Positions 10,915 to 22,750 are shown, counted from the stretch's first letter. The stretch is DNA of 64,000 nt from Pectinophora gossypiella (GCF_024362695.1 NC_065406.1:17646545-17710544), one strand, 5' to 3'. Program-made: numbers and translations. The notes: generated by a model not told the origin, from the letters alone.

Positions 10915-12161
10915 TTATCTGGTTTCATCACAGTATCCTTTCTTCACCACACTGACGAGTTGGTTCCCTTCAGCTACTTGGTGCAAGTTGTGGCATTTCA
11001 GAACATCTTCGTTGGAGTACGTGTTGCCATCTGACCCACACACAGGTTGCTCAGTCTTCACAATGGGGCCACAAACCACTTTGGGCTTCTTTTGTGAACC
11101 TCCCAGGCAGAGGTTGGCCGCGATTAGGAATACGACCAGAACTGAAATGGAAAGAAAAAATAGAATTCATATAAGGTCACAGTTTTGAATATCAAATGTC
11201 AAGTGAATAACATAACATAAGTTCACGACTATATTCCATTTGGGGTAGTCAGAGGTACATCCATCGCGAATTGAACTAAGTATCCGCAACATTAAAGGCC
11301 CACCACCTATCACGTTGGTTTAACAGAAACCAAGTAGTCGTTACATGAGCCATGTCAGGGTCCCTTGGCGGCTCAATAGTACCACGACACCACGGTTGAT
11401 GGGGTTGGTATTCCACCTCACAACCCACACGATAAAAGAGATACCAATTGAATATAATAATATTAATTTCTAAAGTGAGAATAGTCATCTGATAAAATCG
11501 CATAATATCGATATATTTGTGCTTATAATTCACTAGGTATTTAAATACATAACCGGTTAGTAGGGGTTAAAAAACTTACGTTGAATACTCTTTAATTCAT
11601 GATTCCAAGATTCTAGACATTTTTGTTTTGAACCAATACCAACCTACAAAGTTCAAAGATGGAGAGTATGTACAATACTATACATACACCTAGAGTATAC
11701 AGGTGTGATACTATGTAAATATCTACAAAGTGTCAAAGCAATAATTTTACAGAGGATAAACAAAATACGGAGATCCTTGGGGGAGGCCTATGCCCAGCAG
11801 TGGGCGTCGTACGGCTGATGATGAAACAAAATACAAAGATTTTTTACCGAAAGAGTGCAGAACCGAAGTATTATTCCTTATTCTATTGCAGAGTCCAAGG
11901 TTTTAGAGGATATTCCCCCAAACCGAAGTGGTCCAGTATGCTGGGCTGGAGTATGGTCTTTGCCAATACAGTATGATCCTCGCTACCAGTATTCCATTAG
12001 CCAGTTGAGGGGAAAGGAGGAGGTTTGCACAGGAACAAATTTACAAAATAATGAATTATTAAAGTATGAAACTTACGAATTTTGAAAATAAAACTCAATT
12101 GGTTGATTATGTGTTTTTCTAAATAAAAACATTAAAACTTACCACACATGTATCTCGCCAT
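10915..12161 (-). CDS. Kazal-type secreted protein, gene 2 (two exons)
   Basis: The proposed coding sequence is complement(join(10915..11141,12143..12161)), 81 residues. Exon 1 is 19 nt (ATG at 12161) ending in gtaagt. Exon 2 follows a pyrimidine tract ending tttcag. The intron is about 1.0 kb, again phase 1 at codon 7, exactly as in gene 1. The product has an N-terminal signal peptide of about 21 residues, a lysine-rich spacer, then the Kazal core PVCGSDGNTY and a matching C-terminal half. As in gene 1, the NEC motif is changed (NED here, NEG in gene 1) and only four mature cysteines remain. Spacing is identical: 10 residues between the first two, 14 between the next two, 20 before the last. 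The matched splice structure shows a tandem duplication. The residue before the P-V-C triplet differs (Gln here, Leu in gene 1), so the partners may differ. Confidence 0.85.
11216..11330 (+). repeat. Dispersed repeat G in intron of Kazal gene 2
   Basis: Contains tttggggtagtcagaggtac and a later ccaccacctatcacgttgg. Related pieces occur near 2583, 22470 and 55270. Confidence 0.6.
11331..11441 (+). repeat. SINE family A 3' fragment in intron of Kazal gene 2
   Basis: Shares gagccatgtcaggg and the ending ccacctcacaacccacacga with the other family A copies; the head is missing. Confidence 0.75.
11778..11825 (+). repeat. SINE 3'-tail fragment
   Basis: Contains ggaggcctatgcccagcagt followed by gggcgtcgtacggctgatgatg. 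This combines the cccagcagtggg motif of families B and C with the ctgatgatg ending of family C. Confidence 0.65.
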
Positions 12162-12217
12162 GGTCTATCTTTTATGGCGAACAGGATCAAAATGTTATAT
12201 CTTCGGCAAAACCGCAC

Positions 12218-12224
12218 TTTATAT
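12218..12224 (-). promoter_or_regulatory. TATA box of Kazal gene 2
   Basis: The minus strand reads gatataaagt, about 60 bases before the ATG at 12161. This is the same spacing as in gene 1, supporting a shared promoter architecture retained after duplication. Confidence 0.55.
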
Positions 12225-12369
12225 CGTCGCAATTTAGTTGACATTCACATGATACCTACTCCTAAAGGTCAAACGTCAAGGTTTTAACATTTTTCTCTAA
12301 TGGAACATCTTTACTGTTACACGTTAACGTCCTTTATAAGAATGTCTTAGAATATTCCATGCTTTTATC

Positions 12370-12560
12370 AGCCCTGACATGTCTTAGCAGCCGATTTGTG
12401 TATCACATACACACACATACATACATACAATCTCGCCTATTTCCCACCGGGGTAAGCAGAGACTATAGATTTCCATTTGCTTTGATCCTAACTCACTTCT
12501 CTTCTCTTCACTTTCCTTTCTGTTTTCTGTTCTCTTCTTTTCTTTTCTTCTCTTTTATTC
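12370..12560 (-). repeat. Dispersed repeat F copy with (TGTA)-like tail
   Basis: The minus strand carries gtctctgcttaccccggtgg and gaaataggcgagattgta, running into a tgta-rich tail. Similar ends occur near 4140, 16620 and 19910. Confidence 0.55.
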
Positions 12561-12659
12561 GGGTATCACGCTTGTGACAAAAAAAAACAAACAAAACAAA
12601 AAAAAATGAATGAGGTAATTGATTTTACCTTATTTAACATTTCATCACGTATCAACCCG

Positions 12660-12920
12660 TTAATCCCCGCCGGCGTGGTCGACGATTTCCCTCATTCAGC
12701 GCTTATCGCTATCGGCCCACTAGTCGATTAATTCTTTCAAATATTTTTCCTCTCAGACGACGCCCAGAGCCGAGGTTCGCGCCCAACAGGCCTGTTGTCT
12801 TAGACGTTGTACCGGGTGAGAGCCTTCAGCGCTCCCCATTCGTCCGGCCAAGTAGTTAATGTCATCTGCGGCAAATCTACAATAAGTCACGTCAAAAAAA
12901 CCCGTTAAAGATTGTTTTGT
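12660..12920 (-). repeat. Dispersed repeat H, copy 1
   Basis: Includes ccccgccggcgtggtcgacg, attcagcgcttatcgctatc and ggccaagtagttaatgtcat. The same modules occur at 23500-23638 (same orientation), 38030-38180 and 43412-43500 (opposite orientation), and as a short piece near 44883. The origin class is not recognised. Confidence 0.7.
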
Positions 12921-13197
12921 ATCTAATGTGATGGCATAGCCTGGGCACTCAATACAAAAAGCCATTTTTACCGTCCATAGCCTTCCGCGTCCTGCAGGCC
13001 ATTGAACGTGTGACCGATTCAACCTAACGACCTCCTCTGTCCTTCGAAGGGCACAATACAAATCTGTCACTCCTGGATATTGACCTGCTAAAAACAGGAC
13101 AGTCAAAAATACTCGTTCAATAAGGCAGAGGCTTCAAGGCAAATTGCTATTAGACACGAAACTCTTCTCTACTATTCTTCTTCTACTGAATAACGGT

Positions 13198-13310
13198 AGT
13201 AGGTAGTCGTTACTTCATGTCAGGGGCTTTTGACGGCTCAATATTAACCCTGACACCAGGGTTGATGAGGTTGGTCATCCGCCTCATAACCCACACTATA
13301 GAAGAAGAAG
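13198..13310 (+). repeat. SINE family A 3' fragment
   Basis: Shares tgtcaggggcttttgacggc and the gttgatgaggttgg module with other family A copies. Confidence 0.7.
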
Positions 13311-13340
13311 GTAAGAAACTAATAACAATAGGTAAATAAT

Positions 13341-13610
13341 CCCGGTGGGGACATCACAAAAATTACTTTGTGATCCCTAGTTTGATTAGGACATTAAAGG
13401 CTGATCAGCTGATTGTCCGAAAGTAAGATGATCCGTGCTTCGGAAGGCACGTGAAGCCGTTGGTCCCGGTCACTACTTACTGATGTAAGTACGTAGTCGT
13501 TACGTGAGCCATGTCAGGGGCCTTTGGTGGCTCAGTAATAACCCTGACACCAAGGTTGATGAGGTTTGGTATTCCTGCTCATAACCTACACGAAAAGAAG
13601 AATAAGAAAT
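13341..13610 (+). repeat. SINE family A copy lacking most of its head
   Basis: Begins cccggtggggacatcac just after the B-box region and continues through gatgatccgtgcttcggaag and ccatgtcaggggcctttggt. It lies in tandem with the fragment at 13198-13310. Confidence 0.8.
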
Positions 13611-16068
13611 ATACTAAACCAGATATTATATTTTAAATTACCGGCCAGGAGTTCATTGGCCTCAAGTAGAGGTATAAGTTTTCTAAAGCATTAAATACTT
13701 ATAAAAAATAAACTCAGCATGGGTTACGAATTTTCAACACCTATTTGTTCTCCTGTCGCACCTTTACAAATACAAGTTTATCTAACTTTTTATTAAGTTT
13801 GTGCAATGCATGTTCACAATGGGCACTGGGTGGCCCATTGGACGTACCTGATGGTTCTCACGTAACTACTGTCTGAATATTTTTTTAACATGATCGACTT
13901 ACATGGAATGGTTACATTTCAAAGTCAAAAGCATTACCTTATGCTTTTCAGCATACAAAATGCACCTTGCACAAACAGGCAGTCGCTTTTGTAAAAATCC
14001 GGACCGGTCAAATCTTCAGATTAGGTAAGCGGACCCTGAGAAAAACGATAGAGTGACTTTAATTTCCCTCATGTCTGAGGATCGTGGTCAGAATGATCTG
14101 CCTCTACCGGTTCTTGTCCAGCTCGAGTAGAATTTAGAGGACGATGATCTTTCACTTGATCGGTCCATCTATCGGTATTTCTATTTTGTGTTAGATTTTT
14201 TTTTTATATTAGTGACCATCCGCGCGATCTTATAGCCTTCAGTATTCCCAACCAAAATGATCTTCCCTAAAGTTTAATCGTCTCATTGCGCAGGTATTTA
14301 TGGACTTAAAGTTAAAAATTCAAGTTGTCTCATAAACAATAACTTACCTCGATAAACTCACAAACACAGCACCCTGCATCATTATGAATATGACTTCTAA
14401 AGCTAAAGATTTATTTCTTAGGGTCGCCGGTTATGATAATTTCCTAGGCTATAACCCTAAAACACAAACCTACAAAATCACTATGGACATTATTCCTACT
14501 TTTGCTCTGCAGCAACAAATGCACTGGGACCTAAAGGTGCGTCATGTACACAGAAATTATCGAACAATTTATAACTAAAGATTGCTAGTCCAAGCACCCC
14601 GCAGGTCCTTAATATGTCCACACAATTGCCGACCAAAATATTTACCTCTATTAGGTGCTACCGGTCCGGCCTTCACTTGCACTACCTTTTGTCATCACTT
14701 GTCGTCTTTTGTCACCTTTTGTCACTTTTTGTCACCTTTGTGCAACCTGTCACCATTGTCGCAAATACACTTGTTCTTATTTTGAAGTTTATTTATTGCC
14801 TTCTAAAAACCTTTGGGGGTTCGGGAGCCCATTTTTGTACAATTTTCTTTATTTAGAACAAAGTATTTGGTAAAGTTTCGGTAGCAAAGTTCTAAGAATA
14901 TTGTACTTAGTTGAATATGTTTTTTTGTTTTGGCGTAAAATTAAATTAGCTTCCGAAAGGTGTGTTTGAATGAAAAAGAATTTCCGAGCAAGGTGGCACG
15001 AATTTTGGGGATATTGTTCATTTGTTTTGTTGTTATTTCCTTTTATAATAAATTTAGAAGTATTCATACCTATGAATACTAGTAAATTCACCATTTGGAC
15101 CTCCAAATAAAGATTTCGATGAATTAAAAAAATAGTTAATGTAGGTACTAAAACTATTCATGATGAATTTACTAGTAGTTATTAAAAAAGAAAAATGTTT
15201 ATAAAATAAAGAAAAAATGCTACACTTATCTATGTAGTAAGTACTTACCAGAACTTCATCACATTTTCTCGCTGATCACATTCGCTGTTTTTGAGACTGA
15301 AATCCGTTTAGGTTAAAGTGACTATTTGTAGCAAAGTTTTGGCGTACCCACGTATTTCAGTAAATTATTGTCTTATCGGACATAACCCATAATTTATTAT
15401 TAATAAAATAAATGTTGATGAAACAAACAGTGAAACAATTTCATTACGTATCATATTTTAATAATAACTAGCGACACCTTTTATAATTAACTCGAACTAC
15501 TTGTGACAGCTTCTGGGTCCCCGCGTTTATCGTGCTTGCTAAGAGGTTACCTACGTAGTTTTAATACTTGCACATAGATGGCGCGATACGCATGAAGTAC
15601 AGATGTATTTTCCTAGGTGGCGCTATCATTATCATTGTTAGAGCTTTCGTTACATCGCATCGACGGGATTCGGTATTTATTAGGAAAGATTTTCTGCTTA
15701 TTTTTACGGTTTCTTTTCGTGAAATTGTATTAAATATTTTTCGATTATGATATTGTAACGTGTAAGTTTAATCATCGCTGTTACATAGTACTTACTACCA
15801 GACTTTAGTCTTCTCTGGTATAAGCATAGACTTCGAATGTTTTCGCTCTTATGATACTATATCTATATGTAGAAAAAAGAGAATACTTTCAGCTGCTTTT
15901 TATCCTAGGCTGGTAACTTACTGTTTGATAAAGTCAATTTCGTGGCAACTTATATAACCAAGTCAATACTTTAGATAGTAAATTAAGTGTAACCCTTCAT
16001 TCACCATTCGACATTCAAGCTTCTAGCTTTATCCACAACGAAAATACACGACGTTGAAAATGGCTTAA
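13611..16068. other. Mostly non-coding stretch with short repeats
   Basis: No supported gene. A SINE D fragment lies at about 13975-14045 (caaatcttcagattaggtaa). At 14687-14760 there is a short tandem array built on units like cttttgtcacc. A 64-codon frame at 14384..14578 has no recognisable domain and is not called. Confidence 0.5.
15949..15960 (+). promoter_or_regulatory. Possible TATA box for the exon at 16069
   Basis: The sequence acttatataacc lies about 110 bases before the ATG at 16069. It is followed about 45 bases later by cattcaccattcgacattc, which includes initiator-like TTC-rich pieces. Confidence 0.35.
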
Positions 16069-16150
16069 ATGGCTTCAAGAACAGGATGGTACATCGTGCT
16101 GTTGTTTGTGCTCGACTTGGCGACGGCACTGCCGTGCCCGCATATCACTG
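16069..16150 (+). CDS. Candidate first exon of a secreted protein
   Basis: The ATG at 16069 opens a short frame with a good signal peptide: a short charged start (MASRTG), a hydrophobic core (IVLLFVLDLATA) and a likely cleavage after A-T-A or L-P. It is followed by C-P-H and then a possible gtacgc splice donor near 16153. An upstream ATG at 16060 is followed almost at once by a stop. Read without splicing the frame ends after about 51 codons with no further features. A TATA-like element lies upstream. No downstream exon was identified, so identity and even coding status remain uncertain; the family is not recognised. Confidence 0.35.
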
Positions 16151-17258
16151 GACGTACGCAAATAATGTTTCACGATCTAATTATTCCAGTGACGATAAAT
16201 CATATAATTAAATGGCGAACATAACAGGAGATTCGCAACAATATTTCATTATCTGTATCATCTGTGCGCGGTAACCCGACACCGTGGTTCCGTCGCCGAA
16301 AATATCTCTTTTGTTAATTTATATTGCGCGCGCGCCAACATTCCATTGTTTTATTAGCAAACATGCTTTCTTCCCGCGACTCCGTCTGCGGGGACTTAGG
16401 TTACAGGAATTAAATCTGCTTAATGTAACGATACCGGTATTATATCGATATGAAATTACGATACCAATTTCGTGTTGGTCCGGAAATCGGTAGCTTTGTA
16501 CCTACCTCTACCTCTATGGAAAAGGAAAAATCTAGAAATTTAATGTAAAGAGGTTTTCCGAGAGTGATTTCCAAGTTTAAAACTATCCTTAGTTTTTACC
16601 CTGAGTCTAGTGTGTTTCTATAGTCTCTGCTTACCCCGGTGGGAAATAGGCGTGAGTTTATGTATGTATGTATGTACCCTGAGTCTCAAAATATCTCCAT
16701 ACAAAATGTTGTCTCAGCTGCAACGATTTATGCGTGAAATCGAAAACAGTCAGACAAACAGAATTACTTTCGTATTTATAACGGCTACCACCGGCTACTA
16801 TGAGAATGAGAAGAAATTAGCAAATGTCGAAGACGCACGCGGCGGTCTTGGCTGCCAAATACAAGGGGATTATAGTTAAATATGTATGTTTTCCCGTCAA
16901 CTTTAATCTTTGGCACAATCTAGAGAAAATTGTGAACACAATTGTGGTTTTCCGCATCTGTTGTGTTTCGCTGACAAGTGGATAATTGGATTAGGCATAT
17001 TTACTTACACAGACATTAAACTCATGTAAATCGGAACGGGCAGAAGTTTCAAGTCACAAGAAGACAACCAGCCACATTTAAAGAAATACACTGAAAAAAT
17101 GTTTCTTTACAATACAGAGTAAACTACCTTGCTTCTATTTTCTTGATATCCCTCGACTGTCATACCATTTTAGAATACAAACGAATGCTAATTTCCAAAT
17201 CAATCGTGTATCAAAACTAAGTACTTCATTGTTGAAGCACTTGTATATAACTTTGTAT
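16151..17258. other. Non-coding stretch
   Basis: No gene is recognised. A repeat F tail occurs at about 16615-16672 (gtctctgcttaccccggtgg followed by atgtatgtatgt). Confidence 0.45.
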
Positions 17259-17259
17259 T

Positions 17260-17445
17260 CTTCTTCTTTCTTGTGGGTTGTGAGGTGGATTACCAACCTC
17301 AGCAACCCTGAATGTCAGGGTTATTATTGGGCCGCCAAAGGCCCCTGGCATGGCTCATGTAACGATTACTCACTTACATCAGTAAGTAGTAACCGGGACC
17401 AACGGCTTAGCGTGCCTTCCGAAGCATGGATCATCTTACTTTGTA
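17260..17445 (-). repeat. SINE family A 3' half
   Basis: The minus-strand copy runs from gatgatccatgcttcggaag to ccacctcacaaccc, without the tRNA-like head. Confidence 0.8.
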
Positions 17446-18195
17446 TTAAAGTAACGTAACTTTTTAGTAACAAATAGTTAACTTTGATAAAATAATGCAA
17501 AACAGTGATGTTGCTTGCTAATACAAAGTTATGTAGCCACTCTGTTTTGTAAATAATACCTAACCAAAGTTTTATTGTATTGTATTGAAGTCTTAACAAA
17601 TAAGTTCAAAAGTTTAAACGATTTATCAACCACTTTGGGTTGATAATTCGTTTTCCAGGATTATTTTCTTACTAAGTCACCTACTAAATGAATATAATCA
17701 GTTTAAAATATGATTTTAAAAGCACACAGCCCAAATCCAGTAATACTTAAAAGTTACATTCAAAATATGTACAAACAGATTTTCATATCACTAACTTTAG
17801 TAGAGCATTAAATTCATGACAGTTTGTGCAAAACTAAAATATTAAAACAATCGCAAACATTCATAATACGGTGAAAATTCATTCATTAATCCCAGTTATA
17901 AACTAGCCTTCGAAACTGCAGAGTTAAACTGTATCTTTTGACTCCGAGTACAAAGTTTAAAGTCCGATGTTGGCTGAATTTCCTTTGATAACTCGTAGGT
18001 ATTATTAACATTATGAAAATGTGGAAATTGTTTCTTTTTTCAGTGCCGTTTAAATTGTCGTTATAATTTTAGACTGACGAGTCGTTTCAGATTTAGTTTG
18101 CTTTTCATGATGACATGTATAATACTACATAAACTCACGCCCGTATTCGCCAACGGTATGGACAGAGTTAATAAATAAGTACATATATACATACA
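17446..18195. other. Non-coding AT-rich stretch
   Basis: No genes or repeats recognised in this 750-base interval. Confidence 0.45.
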
Positions 18196-18523
18196 TAAAC
18201 AGCCTATATACGTCCCACTGCTGGGCACAGGCCTCCTCTCAATCAACCGGAGGGGGTATGGAGCATACTCCACCACGCTGCTCCAATGTGGGTTGGTGGA
18301 GGTGTTTTTACGGCTAATAGCCGGGACCAACGGCTTAACGTGCCCTCCGAAGCACGGAATCATCTTACTTTTATGGACAATCAGGTGATTTAAGCCTGAA
18401 AAGTCCTTACCAAACAAAGGACAGTCTCACAAAGTAATTTCGACAATGTCCCCATCGGGAATCGAACCCGGACCTCCAGATCGTGAGCCTAACGCTCTAT
18501 CCACTAGACCACGGAGGCTGTTG
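18196..18523 (-). repeat. SINE family B, full-length copy
   Basis: On the minus strand it has a tRNA-like head (cgtggtctagtggatagagc, then ggttcgattcccgatgggga). The body includes ctttgtgagactgtcctttg and gcgtggtggagtatgctcca, and the end is ctgtgcccagcagtgggacg followed by tatatagg. The polymerase III boxes and the several copies in the window identify a tRNA-derived SINE. The first part after the head is related to family A. Confidence 0.85.
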
Positions 18524-18834
18524 GGTGAATAAATAAGTAATTACAAGATAATCTGGCAACCACTTATGTTAGAAAGCCCTAAGATAGATGTAAGTCGTAG
18601 GTGATCGTCCTATCGCACGTATAATGGTCTTTTATGTTAGAGAGGACATTGTGAACAACGATATCTGTCTTGACCACCTAACCAGACGTCCCAAGTTTGA
18701 TTCCCGGACGAGTTAAGAAAACGATTTTATCAAAATGATTCTGGCAAGGATGAATAAGTGCTTTTTAACTGTGATTTAGATATGTGTAGATTCATAAAAT
18801 GAAAATTTGTCACTCAACAAGTTTATTCCATGAT
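18524..18834. other. Non-coding spacer between two SINEs
   Basis: No gene. The stretch gacgtcccaagtttgattcc near 18685-18705 is weakly SINE-head-like; nothing else is recognised. Confidence 0.4.
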
Positions 18835-19138
18835 CTTCTTCTTGTTTTTCTTCTATCTTGTGGGTTGTGAGGTGGAGCAGTACCAACCTAATCAAACTTA
18901 GTGTCAGGGTTACTATTGAGCCGCTAAAGGCCCCTGACATGGCTCATATAACGACTACTTACTACATCAATAAGTAGCAACTGTGATCATCTTACTTCTG
19001 GACAATCTGGTGATCAGCCAGCAATGTCCTAACCAAACTAGGGACCACAAGGTCATTTTTGTGATATGTCCCCACCGGGAATCGAACCCGGGACCTCCGG
19101 ATCGTGAGCCCAACGCTCAACCACTGGACCACAGAGGA
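18835..19138 (-). repeat. SINE family A, near full-length copy
   Basis: On the minus strand the head reads ctgtggtccagtggttgagc and gggttcgattcccggtgggg, with the full family A body, including a short internal deletion in the gatccgtgcttcgg region. Confidence 0.85.
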
Positions 19139-19540
19139 ACATTATAATTATGTTGAATAAATGATTCTCATTCTGAACAAGTGGAATGTGTTCAGTTAAA
19201 TTGGAGGGTTTGCCTGAAAATATATTAGGTTGTTTGTATTATGTTACTATTCGCAAGGATTGCTAAAATTGTGTCCTCCAGATGGAATATTAAACATCTA
19301 TAACGTCTAAACTTTTCGATTGAAAACAAAAGCAATCTGAGATATAGTAAACAAAAGGCAAATTGAAAACTTGAAAAGTATTAATACCTTTGTTGTTGTT
19401 CAATCGTGAATTTTTCCCTGGTTACAGATTACATAGGTATCTACTTTGTAAAATAGTTACCTATAATAGTTACCTAAACTAGTTATATCTAATAATAGTT
19501 AATATTATAGTTAGACTTAGGAGAACATTTATGAAACAAA
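19139..19540. other. Non-coding AT-rich stretch
   Basis: No gene or repeat recognised. Confidence 0.4.
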
Positions 19541-19660
19541 TAAAAGAGAAGGTGCAGGTCGTGTCTTATCAGGAGGTGAAGGTTTTGGCGGGAAGAAGAG
19601 AGGAATGGCGGTTACTGCACCGACAAGAGCGCAGCTCTTAAATAAAGAGAGAGAGAGAAA
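19541..19660 (+). pseudogene. LINE RT extreme C-terminus and 3' tail
   Basis: The plus strand encodes the end of a LINE protein with the motif V-V-S-Y-Q-E-V-K, then REEWRLLHRQERSS and a stop. An AATAAA followed by a (GA)n tail comes directly after. The same end occurs at 62395-62490 and, in a diverged form on the minus strand, at 43042-43420. Only the 3' end is present, as expected for 5'-truncated LINE insertions. Confidence 0.75.
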
Positions 19661-20895
19661 ATAGTTATATATGGCAGGGGTTGAAAAAGGTTAAGGTATA
19701 GAAACGGTTAACTACTCACAGCTTCTCACAACATGACTATAGCCGTTCTTTAAAAAACAAATCATAAAATTTATATACCGGTATAAAATTACGGGATTTC
19801 CTATTGGTTAGGAAAATTGGTACGGTATTATTAAGGTATGTATACAAGCGGTTACCGTTATTATACCGGTATAAAATGTGGTGTGTCAGGATTGTAGTCA
19901 GTGGAATTCCGTGGTCTCTGCCTACCCCAATGGGAAATAAGCGTGATCTTCTGTATGTATGTAAGTACACACATTAGCCATTATCACTCTTTCAAACATT
20001 AGCCATCTGCTTAACGTGTCCTCTGAAGCACAAACTAGGGTTTAGAAAATGATTTTAACTTCTTTTTTTAGTGTCTGTGTGATGTGCTATTCCCAGGAAT
20101 GTTCCCAAAGTGAGAATGTTCCCGTTGGAAAAACTCTTTAATAGTAAGAACACTGACTGCTTTTCTTTTTCAAATTGTTCTTTCTTATACTCCCGAAGAA
20201 CATTCTCGGGTGTTCCCATCACTGACGGTGACTGCTTACCAGCCTGTTGCCAATAAAAATATAAGTTGAACAGGGGGTCTTAAAAGTCCACATTGAGCGG
20301 TTCATCTTAAAAGCAAAAAATAAAAAATCATCAAAATCAAAAAACCACGCAACTCAACATTGTCAAATGGAAATAAAGCTTTTTTAAGATGAATTGTTTC
20401 AATGTAGCCTTTTTAACTCCTCAGGACATAGTCACTTCGTCAGTTTTATAATGGATGATGGAAGGATGACGAGCAGACGAAACATAATCAAACATGTTAT
20501 GCGTTTGTAAAAACATATTTATGCGAATGTTTAGATAAAAAGTTGGTATTTCTAATTGCTTTTGACCCGAGACCTCGGACAAATTATCTGTTTGACCAAA
20601 ATTATGTAAAGTATATTTAATTAGTTATTAGACTGATATCTGTGTTTCTGTCTCGTTTGAATGTTACAAATACAAATACACTTTATTGCACCAAAATAAA
20701 ATAAATAAAAAAAGTAGTAGTAGTAGTAGTAAATAGTTTAGTGGAAGGGACTTTACTGGCGGCTTTTGTTCAAAATAGTAATATATGTCCCCATTGGATT
20801 GGAAACAATAAGTAATTAGTGTTTTAAGGTTGGCTATAATGTTATCACTGACAAGAACGTAGCTTTTAAGGATGAATAGAGAAGTGATGATGGTG
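19661..20895. other. Non-coding stretch with short repeats
   Basis: No gene. It contains a repeat F tail at about 19905-19965, a LINE 3'-end fragment (minus) at about 20665-20705 marked by tacactttattgcacc, and a (GTA)n microsatellite at about 20713-20731. Confidence 0.5.
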
Positions 20896-21083
20896 ATTGT
20901 CCGAAAGTAAGACGATCCGTGCTTCGGAAGGCACGTTAAGTCGTTGTTCCCGGTTACTACTTACTGATGTAAGTACGTAGTCGTTACATGTCAGGGGCCT
21001 TTAGCGGCTCAATAGTAACCCTGACACCAGGGTTGATGAGGTTGGTAATCCACCTCACAACCCATATGATAGAACGAGAAGAT
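20896..21083 (+). repeat. SINE family A 3' half
   Basis: Starts at gattgtccgaaagtaagacg and ends ccacctcacaacccatatga; the tRNA-like head is missing. Confidence 0.8.
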
Positions 21084-21264
21084 GATGGTGATATGAATAG
21101 GACAATAAGGTGATCAGTCTGCGATGTACCAATTTATGCCTGGTTAATAGCAATATTGACTTTAACATAGCTAGCAAGGTGTATTTGGTGTATACTCCTG
21201 CCTACTCCTTCGAGAACACAGGCGCGATGCTATGTTATGTCCTAACCAAACTAGGGTTCATAAA

Positions 21265-21380
21265 GCGTCCGTGGTTCAGTGGTTGAGTGTTGGGCTCACC
21301 ATCCGGAAGTCTCAGGTTCGTATCCTGGTGGGGACATACAACAAAACTCACTTTGTGATTTGTAGTTTGGTTAGAACCTG
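21265..21380 (+). repeat. SINE family A head fragment
   Basis: The sequence cgtccgtggttcagtggttg and caggttcgtatcctggtggg shows the A-box and a mutated B-box, followed by the first part of the body (ctttgtgatttgtagtttgg). Confidence 0.75.
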
Positions 21381-21730
21381 TTTAAGAATGGGAGGTTGTT
21401 TATGTTTTAACAATTCACAACTAGAAGGACGAAACCTTGATTCATTGATATTAAAAAAAAAACATTACTCGTGTAAAAGCCACGTGTAGTATTATCGTAG
21501 ACGTTCAATTTCAATCAATTAGTTACGGATTATTAAAATAATTTATCTTTTAAAAGGCTTTAACAAAAAAGTTTTAATTACTTAATGAAGACTTCACAGA
21601 AACTAAGTGGTACGATATTATATACAAGTAAGCATGCTTATTTAATATTTTAAAATCCCTGTCTGTGTAAGTCGCAATTTTTTAGATATAAACCAACTTA
21701 GAGCCTTTTCTTATTGTCAACAGTAACATA
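21381..21730. other. Non-coding AT-rich stretch
   Basis: No gene or known repeat recognised. Confidence 0.4.
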
Positions 21731-21871
21731 AACATAAACTGCCTATATACGTCCCACTGCTGGGCACAGGCCTCCCCTCAATCAACCGGAGGAGGTATGG
21801 AGCATACTCCACCACGCTGCTCCAATGCAGGTTGGTGGAGGTGTTTTTACGGCTAATAGCCGGGACCAACA
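21731..21871 (-). repeat. SINE family B 3' half
   Basis: The minus-strand copy covers gccgggaccaac through ggagtatgctccatacctcc to cccagcagtgggacgtatat; the head is missing. Confidence 0.8.
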
Positions 21872-22503
21872 GTATAGTAGTATTGTCAACAGTATTGTGT
21901 AAAATTACTTCCTCGGCTTAGCAACAGCTTATTTCCAAGGGATTGAACGGATTAAAATAATACGCTAGCTATTTGTTTGAGGTACTTTTGTTTTGATCTT
22001 CTTTTATTGTCATCATCATAATTAAAAAAAATAAAAAAACAAAAATAATAAAAAAAAACCATAAAAATATATAAAAAAAATATTATATTGCGTAAAAACT
22101 ACTGTCTAGTCGATTTGTAGCTGTCTAATAAAACTCTAGTTACTTATGTCTGATTTGTTGGTATGTACCACTAACTAACTGCGTTTCGGACTTGTTTAGT
22201 AACATAGGTAGGTATATAATTAAGATACCGATTACCTTAGGGGTAGGCATAGACCACGGAGTTCCTCATATTAAAAAAAATATCCCGTTATACCACGCTG
22301 TGGAATGTGTAACATTAAAAAGGGTCCTTTAAGTATAGTAAATATGTCGCCAAACTGCGGAGTAGTTTATTGGGGACGTAGGTATGCACTTTCTTTCTAA
22401 CTTAGATTAAATGACCTTCATTATTTTTATTTCAAATACATAATAACAAACCAACAACATAATATAAGTTCACGGTTTTATATCTATTGGGGGTAATCCA
22501 AGT
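21872..22503. other. Non-coding AT-rich stretch
   Basis: No gene. Contains A-rich simple sequence around 22020-22085 and a short piece of repeat G near 22470-22500. Confidence 0.45.
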
Positions 22504-22652
22504 ACAGTCATGAGCAATATAATGTACCCTACTTAGGACTCTGTCGTACTAACATATTTGACATTTAGTGAGACTTACAGTGCAATTTATCAAAAAACAT
22601 CATGTGACATGGTACCAAAGTGTATGCATATTGATGCTCGTGACCGTACATC
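22504..22652. mobile_element. MITE family 1, copy 2
   Basis: Reverse orientation relative to copy 1: it begins tacagtcatgagcaatataa, contains gacatttagtgagacttaca, and ends gatgctcgtgaccgtacat. Confidence 0.7.
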
Positions 22653-22750
22653 CATCCCACACTCTCAAACTCTCTTTATCCACTCTTAACGAAGGCTTCA
22701 TACATGGACGCATGTATGGAAAAACACAAGTCAACACATACATACACATA

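Noticed and set aside
14384..14578. 64-codon open frame on the plus strand
   Set aside because: Reasonable amino-acid composition but no domain, no promoter and no splice partner seen; left uncalled.
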